Shown piece after piece: positions 11,007 to 24,079 of a DNA stretch of 64,000 nt. How positions within the stretch are numbered: the first letter of the stretch is position 1; every line of letters begins with the position of its first letter. Both the position numbers and the translations under genes were made by a program. Under the pieces are notes generated by a model that saw only the letters and a program-made list of their open reading frames with translations, was not told where the DNA came from and searched no databases. Source of the stretch: Galerina marginata (lineage: Eukaryota > Basidiomycota > Agaricomycetes > Agaricales > Galerinaceae); assembly GCA_023014335.1 (NCBI GenBank), contig JAECYW010000023.1, positions 372,001-436,000 on the forward strand, written 5' to 3'.

Positions 11007-11916
11007 GGCTTTTTATTTTCTTCGCTTGGGGGGGTTTTTGAGAGAAAAGAGGAAGGGGTTTGAGAGCGAGACGCTTTTTTAGATCAGACTTCTGGAAAGG
11101 CAAAAAGAGTATCAGTTTTTTGGCCTTCCAATCGTGATTGAGTTAGAGAGTTGAGCAAGGAAGATCGCAGAGGGCTAGATGGATGCTAGTAAGCCGTCTA
11201 CGCCGCAAGCGCCCAGCGAGCAACAGCTGAAGAACAAGAAAAGCCCAAGGTTTCACTTCCACCATCCAATCCATCCAACCACCCTCGGGCTTCGAGATTT
11301 CCTCCGAGGAAGACGACCAACAGCGAAAAAAAGCAAAAGACGTACTTTCTTCCAACTCGACAAGAGCAGCTGCTCCAAATGAACACAGGGAAGGAGGAGA
11401 AAAGAAAAACAAGGGAGATCGTGGTCGTGGAAGAAAGAGCAGAACTCGATTTTTTAAACGCCGGGGAGGCAGGAAAAAAATTAGGTTGTTATCTGACTTA
11501 TCAGCAGCCCTGAAATTAGGTAATACTCGCATCGTGATTAATTACCTCCGACCCCGCATCGGCACTGCGCAGCCAAGGGTCGTACTCGATTTTTCTTTCA
11601 AGTTGCTGTTTATTGCTCCCTCGTTGAAAGGTAAAAATGCCTCGAGAAGGGCCACGATACACCTAAATGACTCGGTTGGGACCTCATGTTTTCTCACAAC
11701 ATGACGTCCGCGTCGAGAAATGGGCAGAATGATACGCCCTCGGGAACACGGAAGCGACCATGAGCTTAATGCGACCCGAGGCAGGGGAGCCCGTCTGTCG
11801 GGTAGCGATAAGTGGTACAGCTGGGCTGGGTCCAGATTATTGTATTGGTGAAGAAGAGAGAATGGAAACAACAAGATCGCGAAAAGTGCGGCAAACCATT
11901 CATCCATTCATTCACT
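11007..11916. other. Intergenic between two minus-strand housekeeping genes; weak open frames only
   Basis: A plus-strand frame begins MDASKPSTPQAPSEQQLKNK at 11179 and a neighbouring frame around 11290-11520 is lysine/arginine-rich. They could be joined only by assuming an intron, and neither shows a known domain. A short unannotated gene divergent to the CNBP gene is possible but unsupported. Confidence 0.3.
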
Positions 11917-13301
11917 CTACTTGTCCGTCTTCTTGCCCTCGGCCTTCCCAGAACTCGGCTCAGAAGCAGCAGCGTCCACCACAGCGTCCTTCTCCTTGCC
12001 CTCCTTATCCTTCGCCCCCTCTTTCTCCTTCTCCTTATCCTTCTTCTCCCCCTCCTCCTGCTCCGCCCGCCCAATAGTCGCCTTATTATCCACAAGCGCA
12101 TGCAGCGCAATAACCGCCCTCAACAAGCTGCTCAAATACACCACAAGCATCTGATCATTCGTGCTCGACGCGAAGCTCTGCGTCGCCACCGAGTCCGACA
12201 GGTCCGGCAGCAGATTGAGCGCGTCTTGCAGGTGGTAGATGATCTGGTGGTTCACGGGCATCGTGCCCGCCGCGACGTCCACCAGGTATTTTTGGATATC
12301 GGATAGGCGGGATTGCAGCCCGCGGAGGGAGGCGAGCTGCTCGCTGACGCGCGTGGCGAGGGTGGTGGTGGTTGAGTCTTTGATGTCGCGGAGGAGGTGC
12401 TCGACGCCGATTTCTTCGGCTTCTTCTGCTTCGATGGCGGATGGGACGTGGAGGAATGTTTTTCGTGTTTCTGTGCCATCCTGTGGAGTTGAATAAATAT
12501 AAGGCCATTGTTACTGAGAGAGTAATAATATTTGCATACGTCTTTGATCTCCTCCACTGCGAAATAGGCATCAGTGGGCATCCCGACGGCTTGTGGCCGC
12601 ACATCGACGATGACCATGACGGGTCGGGCGATGAAACGTTTGAAGAGGTCGTTGATCTCCTGGTCAGAGGCACGTAATTTCGGTCCAGTATGATACCACC
12701 CAATCATTCGTTCTCGAGCTGTCCAAAAGACAAGACGACGTCAACATCTGCAGCTTTCAGGATAACCACAATCCAAAAATTGCCCAAAAACCCCATAAAC
12801 CCCAACACCAAAACACACACCAAACAACCCACAAAAACCCAAACCTAAAACACAAAAAAAACCCACCATTAACCTTCTTAAACATCTCATACATCCCCTC
12901 AATATAATTATGGTCCAAAAACCACGTCTTGCTATCCTTCTCGTCCTCCTCGAACGGGATCCCAAACGAGTTGGCCACATTCACCGTCTTCCCATTGTCC
13001 TGCCCCAGCAGCACGCCGACGACCCGCTTCTGCGTGTTCCGCGACACGGAGCGCGCGTGGTGGTCGGTTACTGAGAGCAGCACCAGGGGGTGCACGACTG
13101 GATGAGGCAGATAAGAAAAAATTTAGTGAGTAAGGGGGTGAACTTTTGGAGGGGGTGGACGGACATACTGACGGTGGTCGTTGCTAGTGCTGTTAGCTAG
13201 ATAAATGGATATAGATGGAGGTGGATTGGTGTTAGCAAGAGCTTTTAATCTGTAATTTAATTAGGTGATTTGCGTACCTGTTCTGTTGTTGTTGCAACCA
13301 T
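11917..13301 (-). CDS. RPN8: 26S proteasome regulatory subunit RPN8 (MPN domain, PSMD7 orthologue)
   Basis: Five exons (13301-13278, 13196-13169, 13097-12867, 12718-12540, 12480-11917) give 341 residues. The MPN domain occupies about residues 14-150, with [32 protein letters not shown] and [12 protein letters not shown]. The last motif has H-T-G where active JAMM proteases have H-S-H, which is how RPN8 differs from its catalytic partner RPN11. The following [14 protein letters not shown] and [19 protein letters not shown] blocks are diagnostic of RPN8. The C-terminus ends in a lysine/glutamate-rich tail (about 45 residues) as in other fungi. It forms the RPN8-RPN11 heterodimer in the proteasome lid. 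The tiny 24 and 28 nt first exons are supported by frame and by the conserved N-terminus. Confidence 0.95.
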
Positions 13302-13630
13302 AGCTTCTTAGGTTTTGTCTCCGAAATATTAGATGGTTTATTCCTGAAAATTAGAGGAGAATGGGATGAGGATACGGGGAGGAGATGAGGAGGATTGATT
13401 GACCAGAAATGGACGGGTGACTTACGCGTCGACGCGTGTTTTGTTTGCGTTTATTGTCCATAAGCTTCCCGCTCCGTTTGTTAACTTACGGATTTGGGCC
13501 AATTTGAACTTAGACACAAACGCTCATGAACTTCCATTCGTTTCACCAGTTTTATCTCGAAGATACGCCAGAAACGAAGGGGGGATACTCCAGGAGCAGG
13601 CTACGAATGTTAATTATTTTTTTTGGCCCT
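13302..13630. other. Upstream region of RPN8
   Basis: The promoter side of RPN8 (minus strand) faces this segment. No gene is seen; a few short open frames have no support. Confidence 0.35.
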
Positions 13631-14060
13631 CTTCAAAATTTAAAAGCAGTTAACACGACCAAAATCTATTTCAGCCCGAACCTTGGAAGTTGGAGGCTTG
13701 GCCGGCCAGCGTGTTGAGGTCTTCCCGGTTCGTTTGCCCTATTCAAGGTCGATTGAATTCTCCTTTTTTATTTTTTTCGGCTATCTTCAAAATTTAAAAG
13801 CAATCAACACACGACAAAAATGTATTTCAGCCCGAACCTCGGAAGCTTGACCGGCCAGCATGTTGAGGTCTTCCCGGTTCGTTTGCCCTATTCAAGGTCG
13901 ATTGAATTCTCCTTTTTTATTTTTTCGGCCAGCTTCAAAATTTAAAAGCAATCAACACACGACCAAAATGTATTTCAGCCCGAACCTTGGAAATTAGAGG
14001 CTTGACCGGCCAGTGTGTTGAGGTCTTCCCGGTTCGTTTTCCCTATTCAAGATTCTAGAT
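13631..14060. repeat. Tandem repeat, three copies of about 150 bp
   Basis: Copies start at CTTCAAAATTTAAAAGCA at 13631, 13785 and 13933. Each continues through a CATTTCAGCCCGAACC-like block, GTTGAGGTCTTCCCGG and GTTCGTTTGCCCTATTC. Copies 2 and 3 are the most alike. No coding frame is kept across them. Confidence 0.8.
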
Positions 14061-15330
14061 ATGAACGTCGATTGAATTCCTTTTTCCACAGTTCTGACAC
14101 TCAGCACTTTGCCGATGGCTAACAGTAGTGTCCCAAAGGAGAAAAAGTTAGAGTCATCACGGAGCACCATTGACACCAAGCCGTATTCAACCGGAGCCCT
14201 TGCACGTCTGGGCTGTTGATGTTTTTGCCGATCTCCTGGTTCGTTTGCCCTATTTAAAAGTCTTGAAATGAAGTCGATTGAATTCTCTCTTTTTCCACAG
14301 TTCTGACACTCAGCACTTTGCCGATGACTGATGGTATTCCAAATCAGAAAAAAGTTAGACATCACCAAAGCTTATTCAACGGGAACCCCTGCAGGTCCCT
14401 GGTCCGGCATGTTGAGGTCTTCGCGGGCCTCCTGGTCCGTTTGCCCTATTTAAAAGTCTCAAAATGACGTCGGCTGAATTCTCTCTTTTTCCACAGTTGA
14501 CACTTAGCGCTTCACTGATGCTTGGTGGCGTTGATAGTGTTCCAAAAAAAGTTGGAGTTATAACACAACTCATGCGCCAGGTCAAACCGAGCCGAACTAC
14601 TGGCGCCTTGCTGCTAAGATACTATCCGAAGCTGTCGAGTTTTTTCTGCGACTTGAAGCAACTTCAACTTCGTCACGAAAGTCTATCCACTTCCTTCATC
14701 GAAGACACTGGAAACCGAGAGAGTTAACCTGTAAACGGGCAATGAACCCCCGACTTTTCCCCCTGGGCCGCTTCAGTTTCTACCCGACTCCACCCAAATA
14801 CCGCTTGAACCTAATACAGGCCGACGTTCCTGGTTCGTTTACCCCGTTTGATTTCTCGGTATGACGATTGATCTTTTTCTTTCCTCTCTTCACAGTTCTG
14901 AGATTCGCGATCGATGGCCTAGTGTCTAAAAAAGAAAGGGAAAAAAACCTACCATACACCGGCCCGCTGACAATCAGCCAAATTGAGCCAACTCACTTGG
15001 CACCCAACTCCAGCTTCAAGTCTTCGACCGTTCGACGTCGGCATTCATCAGTTTCATCCATTTTTAAATCGAAGGCGCTGGAATTGAAATAAAGCTACTC
15101 TGGAAATAACCCACGCACATCGACTCTTTTTTCCCTAGAGCGGCTTCAAGTTTAGGCGTTAAATATCAAAATGTTGACTGAACCCAAGGCGCGGTGCTTT
15201 CCTTGACGTTGTGGCGATCTTTCTAGTTTGTTTACTCCATTTATTTGTCTTGGTATGACGATTGACCCCTTTCTCTGTCTTTCCACAGTTTTCACATTCG
15301 GCTCTTTGATGTTTAGTTATCTAAAAACAG
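14025..15330. repeat. Degenerate array of a longer unit containing intron-like 3' ends
   Basis: A block reading GTTCGTTT(G/A)CCC, then about 25-30 nt, a GTCGATTGAATTC-like sequence and TCTTTTTCCACAGTT recurs near 14030, 14240, 14440, 14825 and 15215, with growing divergence. CTGACACTCAGCACTTTGCC follows in the first two. The CCACAG ends look like 3' splice sites, so the array may be decayed exon-intron units. The related AACCGAGC...CTGGCG block recurs at about 14585 and 15370. Confidence 0.6.
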
Positions 15331-15894
15331 CTATCTATCACACAACAGCGCGGTTATACTCACTAGGCCTAACCGAGCAAGTCGAGCCGAATCACTGGCG
15401 TCTTCTTGCTGAATGCCATCTACACCTGTCAAGCTTTCTCTTGCCTTTTTGGAATACATGCCCGAAGGTCTGTGGCATAATCATGAGGTCCTCCGAAATC
15501 TTCGCACCAGGTCGGCGTCCACAGTGCCGATTGGGATGACACTCGCCGTAGACCCGCCGCTGCTATCTCATTACACTGCTTCCTTACTCTGTCATTCCAT
15601 GAAAATATTTCCCATAAACCACAGCTCACAAGTACGCTTACTACAGTCCGCCCATCTTTCAGTCAAGCTCTTTTCCGAGATCGTAGCTGATGACCTTCTT
15701 CTCTGAAAGGCCGCGCATTCGTTCCTATATAGATCGCAATCTGAATAGGCGCCTGTTATAAACCGATTCGATCTCAACAAACCGGCTCAACGGTCCATGA
15801 TTTTCAATTCCCCCGTGCACAACACGTTTCCATTCGCCATCACAACGGGAGAGTGGCTCCTTTGCTTCCTTCTACCAGCAACTCCGCGACGAAT

Positions 15895-18800
15895 ATGACT
15901 TCACGCTGGAACGAGGCTCCCACAAGGCATGGAGGCCCTAAAAGATCGAAGAAAACGCGAGCCCAATCGGACGACGTCACTGACAGCGTACCAATCTGGC
16001 CAAGTGGTGCGACAAGGTCCGTGCACGTCCCTGCCCGTCCTTTTTTTTTCGCTGTCAACTTTGTTTTTGCTCACGACACGTCCTTTTAGCTCTGCTCCGC
16101 AGGTTGCACAGTCTGAAGATGTTCAGGGAAGAATCAGGACCGATGATGATCGAGAAGCTTATCGACAACCTGCTATAGCGCGGTATCCAACCGAGTCTGT
16201 AATTCCAACTCGACCAGTCGCTCCACTCTTGGACACTCGGAGTCAAACGTACCCCCGAGCCGCGGGGCACAGCTCTCCACACGAGGCACACCTTGTGTAC
16301 CCACCGACGACCAGTTTTGGTGGCTGGAACACCCACAGTGGCAATGCAACTACGACTGCCGTTGAAAGGAGCCACAATTACGAGCCAACGACCATCAGTG
16401 ATAGTACGCTCTCAAACACCACACGCCATGTAAACAATGGAGATACCTATTATATTGGGAACTTCAACTTGAGCTTGTACTCTATGCAAGGTATGCATGG
16501 CGGACCCATGACAAGTTTATACGCGTCATAACGAAGCCGGATTTTCCCAGATGGAAGGCCGTCGACTACCGACCTGCCATCCTCCGTCAGTGCATTTGCT
16601 TTGCAACTTCTTTTTGATGCTGACACTTTGCATCCTATTCCTCTTTCTGCGCTCTTTAGGCGAACTCGCATTCCTCAGGCAAGCAGCCTTGGCTCTATGT
16701 CCACCCAGCCCGCAGGACTTACTTCCAATTGTTCTAGCAAATGCTGACTTGCCAACGACAAGCACTGCAACGTCGAATTCCTATGATACCTGGAATATTC
16801 ACGACCAACCTCCTATACCCGGAGCGGACTCGCATATCAATCCTCGTGAGTGCGATTGCTTCACCGACCTCTTTCTTTTTGTTCTAGCTCTGATCGACAT
16901 TGCTAGGTCATTTTGTTTCATCCCAACACACGCAACAACAACCGTTAAGCAATGGTCCAAGTCATGGAATGGGCGGACCATCCCAGATTCCTGGCAGTAG
17001 TATGTCTGGTCCCGGAATAGACCGTCTCCAAATGTTGACATATCCTAGACCGCTCAAAGCGACCGACGTCCCGTAAAGCTGGAGAAGGGTCTTCGAGGAG
17101 GACTAACGGCATTGGTGAGACCGATTATACCTTGATTCGCTTCCCAGAGCGTTGAGGCCTTTTCTAGCTCGTTCAATGCCCCTTCCTAGAGATGTTCAGG
17201 GGGCTAAACCTTTCGAAGGGGACGTGTTCGACGAGCCGATTTATTCTCAAGCCAATGTAGGATATGCGGCTAGGAGCTCAGCCAGAGAAAGACCCTCACT
17301 GCAGGATGATGTCACGCGTAAGCCTGAACTTCGCATGACGAACTCCCAGGATGTCATTGCTAACATCTCTTTAGGTCGTTCGACTCATCCAGCGGATTTT
17401 TGGAAGAGCACAGGCAGAGAGGAGGTTTCTCCTCGTGATGGTTTCCGTGATGAGACTGGCAAGTCATGCTGCTCGAGTGAAACACGATTAAAAGTTGTTA
17501 AACGACACTTCTAGATCCCTTTATCAACGAACCTCAGCTTATGGGAATGGGTCAACAAGGAGAAGGCGCCACATCGGCGGAAAATGACAGTCGTGAGTTC
17601 GTTTGTGCGACGCACATGTCTCAAGCACGCTAATATTTTTTCTAGACCGAATAATAGCTATTCACATTGAGGACGCCGTATCGCATGGGATATCCACGAG
17701 TAAACCGAGGGCAAACGAGAGACGATCTTCCAACGAGAGCTGGACAATGGTACCAGAAAGTGGTCGTGGCTCATCCATGGCATTCAGGACAGATTCTCCC
17801 AACATTGAAACAGCATCAACCCTGTCATCCGGAAGCTCGACGGTGAGAGGTGGAACACCCATGTCGTCTTCCCTCGTACAAGAAGGGAACCCAGCAAACC
17901 GTGACGGTGCGCCTGTCTTTTTCGAACATACGTTTAGCGATCTCAGGGTAATGGGTTAGGTCCTTTGAACGCGCTTACAGAATCGACCACTGATGACGAT
18001 GATTCGAACCATGATGATGACGAGGCCGTGGGTGGGTTTTAATTCAACTTGGTTGGATCTAGTTTGGATGTTAATACGCCTACTTCTTGCCAGATAATAC
18101 TCATTCGGTTCCGTCAAGTGATCAAAGCTCGAGTACTGGACATAGCAATCTTGGTGTAATATTTCATCGCTCATTACTGCAGATGAAGATCTGAATACTC
18201 GTTCCTTAGGTAATACGGGAAGGTCAACAGGTAACAGAACAACCACTGCCGAAGTCCAAAGCTCTGGGTACGACGCTTTTTTGAAGTTCAAGGAAGGAGG
18301 TTTACAGTCAATATAGGAAATCCTCGATTGGTCGCGTTCAGAAACAATGAAGGACGCGAGGTTTGTGAGTTGCTTCAACCAGTTTAAAACATATTCAAAA
18401 ATTTTTGCAGTGGATACTGAAGAAAACCATTGAAAAGCATATTCCAGTGTACATGCGTTCAGGGGACATCCTATATACAGGCTCGGAGACGATCCATCTA
18501 CTTTGGGACCCCTGCCCCTCTCTACTTAGGCCGGATGGCCAGAACCGAGGGATCATGGTTGGAGATCTTGTTTACTTGACCGATGGCGGAGAAGCTCAAG
18601 TCATCTTCAATGTTCTCCACTCCTATGAAGGCAATGAAGAAACTGGTGCAACACCCCCTCCAAAACCATACGAGCATCTTGGACATATCCTTAGCCCGGA
18701 CGACCATGTCAAGGTGGAAGACATTCAAAAGCAAAAATGTTATTTTAGCGACGGCATTGAAAGGGTTTCCAACCAGACCAGGACAAGTGAAGTGTAATTT

Positions 18801-19626
18801 TTTTTCTTCGTTATTTTCGACAGATGCATCGTTGTTGACTTTTTACTTGCAGGCGATACCATTTCAAAACGACGAAGAAGCACCGAAGTGGAGCAATCAT
18901 AGTCCTCCCAGATGGCGGCGTGGACCAATATCTACAGGATAACTTCTTTCAGCTACCCCAAGTCAAACAACATTTCCGAGAGCACGCACCTAGTTGGTAT
19001 CAGCACGCCAAACGTCGCGACGTTCCTAACCTGAGAAACGGCTCCCTATTCCTTGTCCGCAGGACCTATTCCGCAAGGACGTGGGGAATTGCTACGTTTG
19101 CGTCTAAGGACTACGACAAGATACCAATCAAGGCTGAGTTCGCTCGGAACGACTCCGATCGATACGAATACCTTTGGGAACCAGGAGATAATCGGCTGAA
19201 GACAAATAGGGGCCCTTCCCGAGCCCAGCTGAGGGCTTTGCGAGGAGGCGAGCCACCGCTCAACCAGTGTATTGGAATGTCGCTTTCTTCCCTCCAATTG
19301 GACGAGGATACGTGGCGAAACAATTTTCCCGTCAAGTCAAGTCCTACGACTCCCGAAAAAGCGTCGTCATCTTCCCTGCGAAGGCGGATAAGCAACTCTT
19401 CATCGGACGTGAGCAATGGGCGTCATTCTGCACAGTCCAGACAATCAAAGCAGACACACTGGTCGTCGTTGAAGGAAAGGTTTAAAGGCAAACGCAAGGA
19501 AGGCGCAAAGTCATTGCGTAACGCTTCTCAGGAAGGTCTGGTCAGGTCCCGTTCTTACGTGAACTCCTTCTAACTGCACTCGTTCCTAAAGCTGACTTCG
19601 AAGATTACCGCCTTTTAATCCTGTAA
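15895..19626 (+). CDS. Type C gene, copy 1: disordered N-terminus plus two LPDG-family modules
   Basis: The start MTSRWNEAPTRHG at 15895 aligns with the start of copy 2. Exons 1 (15895-16016) and 2 (16090-16490) encode polar, Ser/Thr/Pro-rich sequence. About eight further small exons follow to 18360; I did not fix all of them, and one intron (17459-17514) appears to use a GC donor. The conserved part is 18411-18793, 18853-19535 and 19592-19626, 367 codons in one frame. Module 1 has WILKKTIEKHIP, MVGDLVYLTDGGEAQVIFNV and KPYEHLG. Module 2 has GAIIVLPDGG, PSWYQHAK, NGSLFLVRRTY, TWGIATF, EYLW and PPLNQCIG. A Ser/Lys-rich linker and a short acidic tail (DFEDYRLLIL) end the protein. No NACHT, TM segment or signal peptide is seen. 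Function unknown. Confidence 0.7.
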
Positions 19627-20396
19627 ATCTAAAGGACCTGACCCGGGTGGAGTCTGGACGCCTAGATTGCCGTTGTGTGCATGTATGTGTTTTGAATCTG
19701 CCAGGGTTAGGCTGCCTCGCGGCCTTTTGGATCCCACAAAAAGGAAACGAGAAGAACTTATTCAAGAAGGTTCAAGAAGGACGGCTGACTCGAGGACTTC
19801 AAGTGCATTGAGAAGATGCCTATTCTGACGCTGTGATTCGTTCTGAAGACTGGTCTCTTTCGATATTCTTCGCGGCTAGGTTGAGCTATTTCGGTTTTGT
19901 CACCCCGTTATCTATGCTGTGCATGTCAATATAATTAGCTTTCCGAACTCGGACATCCTTTCTTTGGCGTTTGGGTGGATTCCCATGATCACTACATTCC
20001 TTCCTTCCTTCCTGTGACCCAAGACCGCAACCCCAATGATACGTAGGATATCTGCTGATTTAAGGAACGGTCGTTGAGAATATAATTGGGCTAGACACAA
20101 ATGACCGTACGAAAGAGGTAACGGCGTTACGGCAAGGTTACGGACAGATGGATGGGTGGATGTCACCGGGACTAAGTAGGCAAATGCCAGATGGAAACGC
20201 CAGCAAGGCTGGTGTCGGCGACTCGGCGTGCACTTCAAGCCCTCAGCGCTTGGCCAAAACCATCAACCCATGCCTCATCACCCCCATCGAAGCCCATCGG
20301 AGCCTCTTCCTGCCTCGCCTTTTCCTGCCTGCACGTTGACCGTCATTTTTTTCTGAACGTGGTTGTCTCGTGTCCTACCACCTTTCAATAAATGAG
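19627..20396. other. Intergenic between type C copy 1 and type N copy A
   Basis: No supported coding sequence; probable promoter of the gene at 20397. A short TTCC tandem run (CCTTCCTTCCTTCC) occurs near 20000. Confidence 0.4.
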
Positions 20397-22986
20397 ATGG
20401 TTGCAGTCGAGTTCACTTACAACGGTAAGACCTCCCGAGAGGTTGAAGGGCACAACGCAATGAGTGCGTCTGGCCCAAATTCATACCATACAGGCTAGTT
20501 CTACACCTCTCCTTCATTCATATTTTCACATAATGTTTTACTTCGTCCAGGTCTCCAAGCATTAAGCCAGCATATCGTCCATGATGCCATGTATGATAGC
20601 TCTGCACATTCTTCACCGCCACCTGTAACACTGAACGAAGTTCTTGAACAAGTTGTAACGTGGATAGATGACCCAAACCCTATGTTCCCTGTTCTATGGC
20701 TCAAGGGTTCTAATGTTTCTGGGAAATCGTCGTTGGCGAAATCCATCACCGAAATCTGCCGCGCTTCACGGAGACTTGGAGGTAGCTTCATCTTCCGAAG
20801 AGAGACGAAGGGACGCGATGAAGGAATTCATCTCTTCTCTACCATTGCCTATCAGCTAGCCTTGAATGTTCCAGGCTTGCTTGAGCCTATCGACAGTGCC
20901 ATGTCGCGCGACCCACTCTTAGCAACCAAGCCGGTTGAAGTGCAATTTCAATCCCTCATTGTCAAACCATTCCAAAATTCCTTCTCGCCGCTCCGCACTT
21001 CCGTTATAATTATAGACTGCCTGGAAGAATGTCGCGGACCCGAGACGCAGCAGCTCATACTCAAACTCATTGCCCATGCGATCACAATATTCAAACTACC
21101 ACTCCAATTCCTCGTTACTAGTAGTCCGGAAGACAACATCCGCCAGGCCTTCGAGACTGAAATTCTCGCCAATATTACGCGAGCGATGGATTTAGATACT
21201 TCCGTTCAGGCCACCAGGGTTGAGCCCTCTCTGCAACCAAGCTATGATATACGGTCGTTATTCCAACACAGAGGGAGTCGTTCAACGAAAAAGCCTCCCT
21301 TCGATACACCCAGTTTCCCCAGGATTGTCACCAAACGTCAGGGCAATGGGGGGGCAGAAACCTATTCTCATGCCCTATTGCTGCACGGTCATGGATTCCC
21401 CATCTGGCATCCCCCAGGGGACATTGGAAAGCCCGTCGAATATTTGCAAAAGGGTGTCCGTATTGGCGACGTTGGCGTTATAGACAAAGATGGCATTTTC
21501 GATTTTCGCTTCAATATTTTTCTCGCTCCAGATGACCCTGTTCACGCGCGTTTGGCGCCTCGCGAATTCAAGCCAATCAACCCTCCACTTCACCACTCCG
21601 AAGTCAAATACGACCCAGGATACTTCAAGGCTGGGGACGTTGTTGCCAGCAAAGGTATTGAAGTAACACGACATTCCGAAAGTCCACTGTAACGCCGTTC
21701 TGTTTTTGTTTTTTCGTCGACTGATATTTCAATGCTTTAATTTCAGCGACATTTCATTCACGTCCTTAGAAGAAGAGGGGGCTATTCTTGTCCTCCCCGA
21801 TGGGGCTTCTCGTGAAGACCTCATTTCGACAGGTCGTTTTCATGAATACGCCAAAAGGAATGCACCTCATTGGTACCAAGTCATCAACGGCTACGGTGGC
21901 GTTGTACACACCAATGGCTCTCTTTTCTTAGTTACAGGGTGTGATAAGGCAACGGACTGGGCTACTGCATCCTTTCCTTACCACCCGGGGAATTCTGAGA
22001 CTTTGGTCGATCTCCGCTATACTTGGCAACCAGATTACGAACCTCCGTGGGACGGCGGAACGGCTGTCACTAAATTCTACGCTCCTCCGAGCTTTAAAAA
22101 GGTACCTGATATTGGCGACAGAAAGAACCAATGCGTCTTCGTTAGAGGGATGAGAATCTCGCTTAGTGAAACGTCTTGGAGTAAAACGCTGCCCCAGTTG
22201 TGGTCCGCGCGACTCTACTACTCGTGTATATTGCATACGCCCTCCAAAATTCGGCTCTGGCTCGACTCAGTTCTCGTGTTTTTGCATCTCCGACTTTCTG
22301 AGAGACGGGCCGTAAAAAAGGTTACGTCTGCAAGACTGGTCAGTGACACATCGCCATTAATTTCTCGCATGATAATAAAAGCAATTCCAATAGCAATTAT
22401 TTCACCCAAATTATTTCATTGGCCAAGTCCTATTAGCCGAGGTGAATGGCCATCTTTTAGTTCCATACTTTTATGCTGCTCACAACCATATGTCAGTACC
22501 CTGACGCTGAAGTGGCGTTGGTTGACGACACTGTTTGGCGTTCACTAACTCATGGCGTATGACTTTTGTTTGCTATGCAGCGCTCCGATAACTGATGCGA
22601 TTTTTCATTTCTTTGCAGGAATCTTGTACACTATTGGAAATGAACGAGCTCGTCACGAAGGTGTTCGATTTATATACAATCGTGCAACACGACGGTGCGT
22701 TCGATGACAATCTCAATGCATAATTCTGAGCTTAAATCGGCCTCAGGTATTATAACATTGGTTCCAAAGCCGCACGAGGACCCCAAAAATGTAAGCTAAC
22801 ATCGTGAAAGAAACCAGATACTTACCTCTTATCCAGGTGGCTAATGATAGCCGGACTTCTTTCCATGAGTTTGGCCGCAAGCTGCTCTCCTTTATCCCCA
22901 ACCTTCAACCAAAAAATTCAGAAAGAAGGCATCCTAATCAATGGGTGAAAGATGTCTCCATTTCTACTCACGCTAAGTTGTTTTGA
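20397..22986 (+). CDS. Type N gene, copy A: NACHT NTPase fused to three LPDG-family modules
   Basis: Eight exons (20397-20493, 20551-21688, 21747-22338, 22394-22426, 22497-22556, 22619-22694, 22747-22790, 22837-22986) give 729 residues in one frame. Residues 1-32 are a short leader. The NACHT follows, with GLQALSQHI, P-loop GSNVSGKSS at about 85-93, and a Walker B region IIIDCLEEC at about 186-194 where the fungal consensus is GLDEC; TSSPE replaces TSRPE. No winged-helix or repeat domain follows. Module 1 (about 290-410) has PRIVTKRQGNGGAETYS, HGFPIWHPPGDIGKPVEY and IGDVGVIDKDGIFDF. Module 2 (about 412-609) has GAILVLPDGASREDL, HWYQVINGYG and NGSLFLVTGCDKA. Module 3 has QLFHPNYFIGQ, YPDAEVALVDDTVW and MNELVTKVF. 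The first intron needs a GC donor. It is probably a cytoplasmic NLR-like NTPase; the changed NACHT motifs suggest weak or lost hydrolysis. Confidence 0.78.
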
Positions 22987-24079
22987 GTCGGTTCCTTACT
23001 CAGTTACTGTCGATTCGGAGTAAAATTCACAGCGATTGGCCACCTTATTTATTATTCCCGTTGCTTTTATTGCTTTTGTTTCTGATATCCTTTGACCTAC
23101 TTCCTGGCGTCGTTGCATTTGTACTATAACTCTACAACTTATCGTTCACCCATCTTGTCAAAATACCCGGTCGTTTACATAGCTCACCCGTCCTGATGTC
23201 TTGAGTGCAGACAGCTTCCGTATACTGCATACCCTTATAATTCTACTGGGCCTGGCCTGGAACTTAGTATTTTTTTTTGCTTCTCAGAAATGATTTTAGA
23301 TTTAGTTGCTGGTATTTAGAGTAGATCTTGTTGTGTACTTACTCGTTGCAGGTTTTGACTTTTTTATAACTCACCACGACGTATTGAAGACGTAGCACCG
23401 TTTCAGGTTTATCCATTATTTACTGCCTGTTGTCTCGGGAGAAGCACCAGGAGGTACTTCATTCCTACTAAGTAACTAATTGTCCGTGGGCTGTTTGTTG
23501 GCTGTTTGATTACTTATAATTCTGTGGTTTTTTTTTCCGGAGGTATGTTGACAAAACCTTTCGGACTCGTTGACAGGAGTCAGTCCGCACACATTGAAAA
23601 CTTCAACTTGCTGGAGTTAATGGTAGCTCGCAGTAAACACTGGTTGAACACTGGAGATAATCAGCCTCAACCTTATGGGGGACCTCGGTTGCTATATGGG
23701 GCATAAGTTCGGACCGTCGAAACTCCGTGCTCTGTTTGCCATGGTTGTTCGTGACTTGAACTTCGACTTGTTCATCGACCAATCAAACTTTGAAACTGTT
23801 TAACGCTGAATTCCTGATCAAAAACTTCCATCACTAGCAATCTAATGGCTTTACATCGATTATTCGTAAGTTTGCGTTCATAAGCGTTCTGCTTAATAGT
23901 GGGTGGATTACTCTTCAAATAACTTATCGTCTTTGACTTAAGATTCCGTTTTTCTCTAGCTGAGTTTCTGCTCATACGATCATAACAAGTTCAAAAATCC
24001 GTGTTGAATTGCGCCATATATGACTCCTAAAAGAGTCGTCGTGTATACTTAATGCAATGCGTTCAAGTTGGCCAACCCG
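22987..24079. other. Intergenic between the two duplicated units
   Basis: AT-rich, with frequent stops in all frames and no domain. The right part from about 24080 to 24613 resembles the upstream region of type C copy 1. Confidence 0.45.

Noticed and set aside
11179..11532. Overlapping open frames on both strands between the CNBP and RPN8 genes
   Set aside because: Neither frame joins to a convincing protein; the Lys/Arg-rich composition explains the openness.
12540..12718. Active JAMM deubiquitinase in the MPN protein
   Set aside because: The metal motif reads H-T-G, not H-S-H, and the flanking blocks are those of RPN8, so it is the inactive partner.
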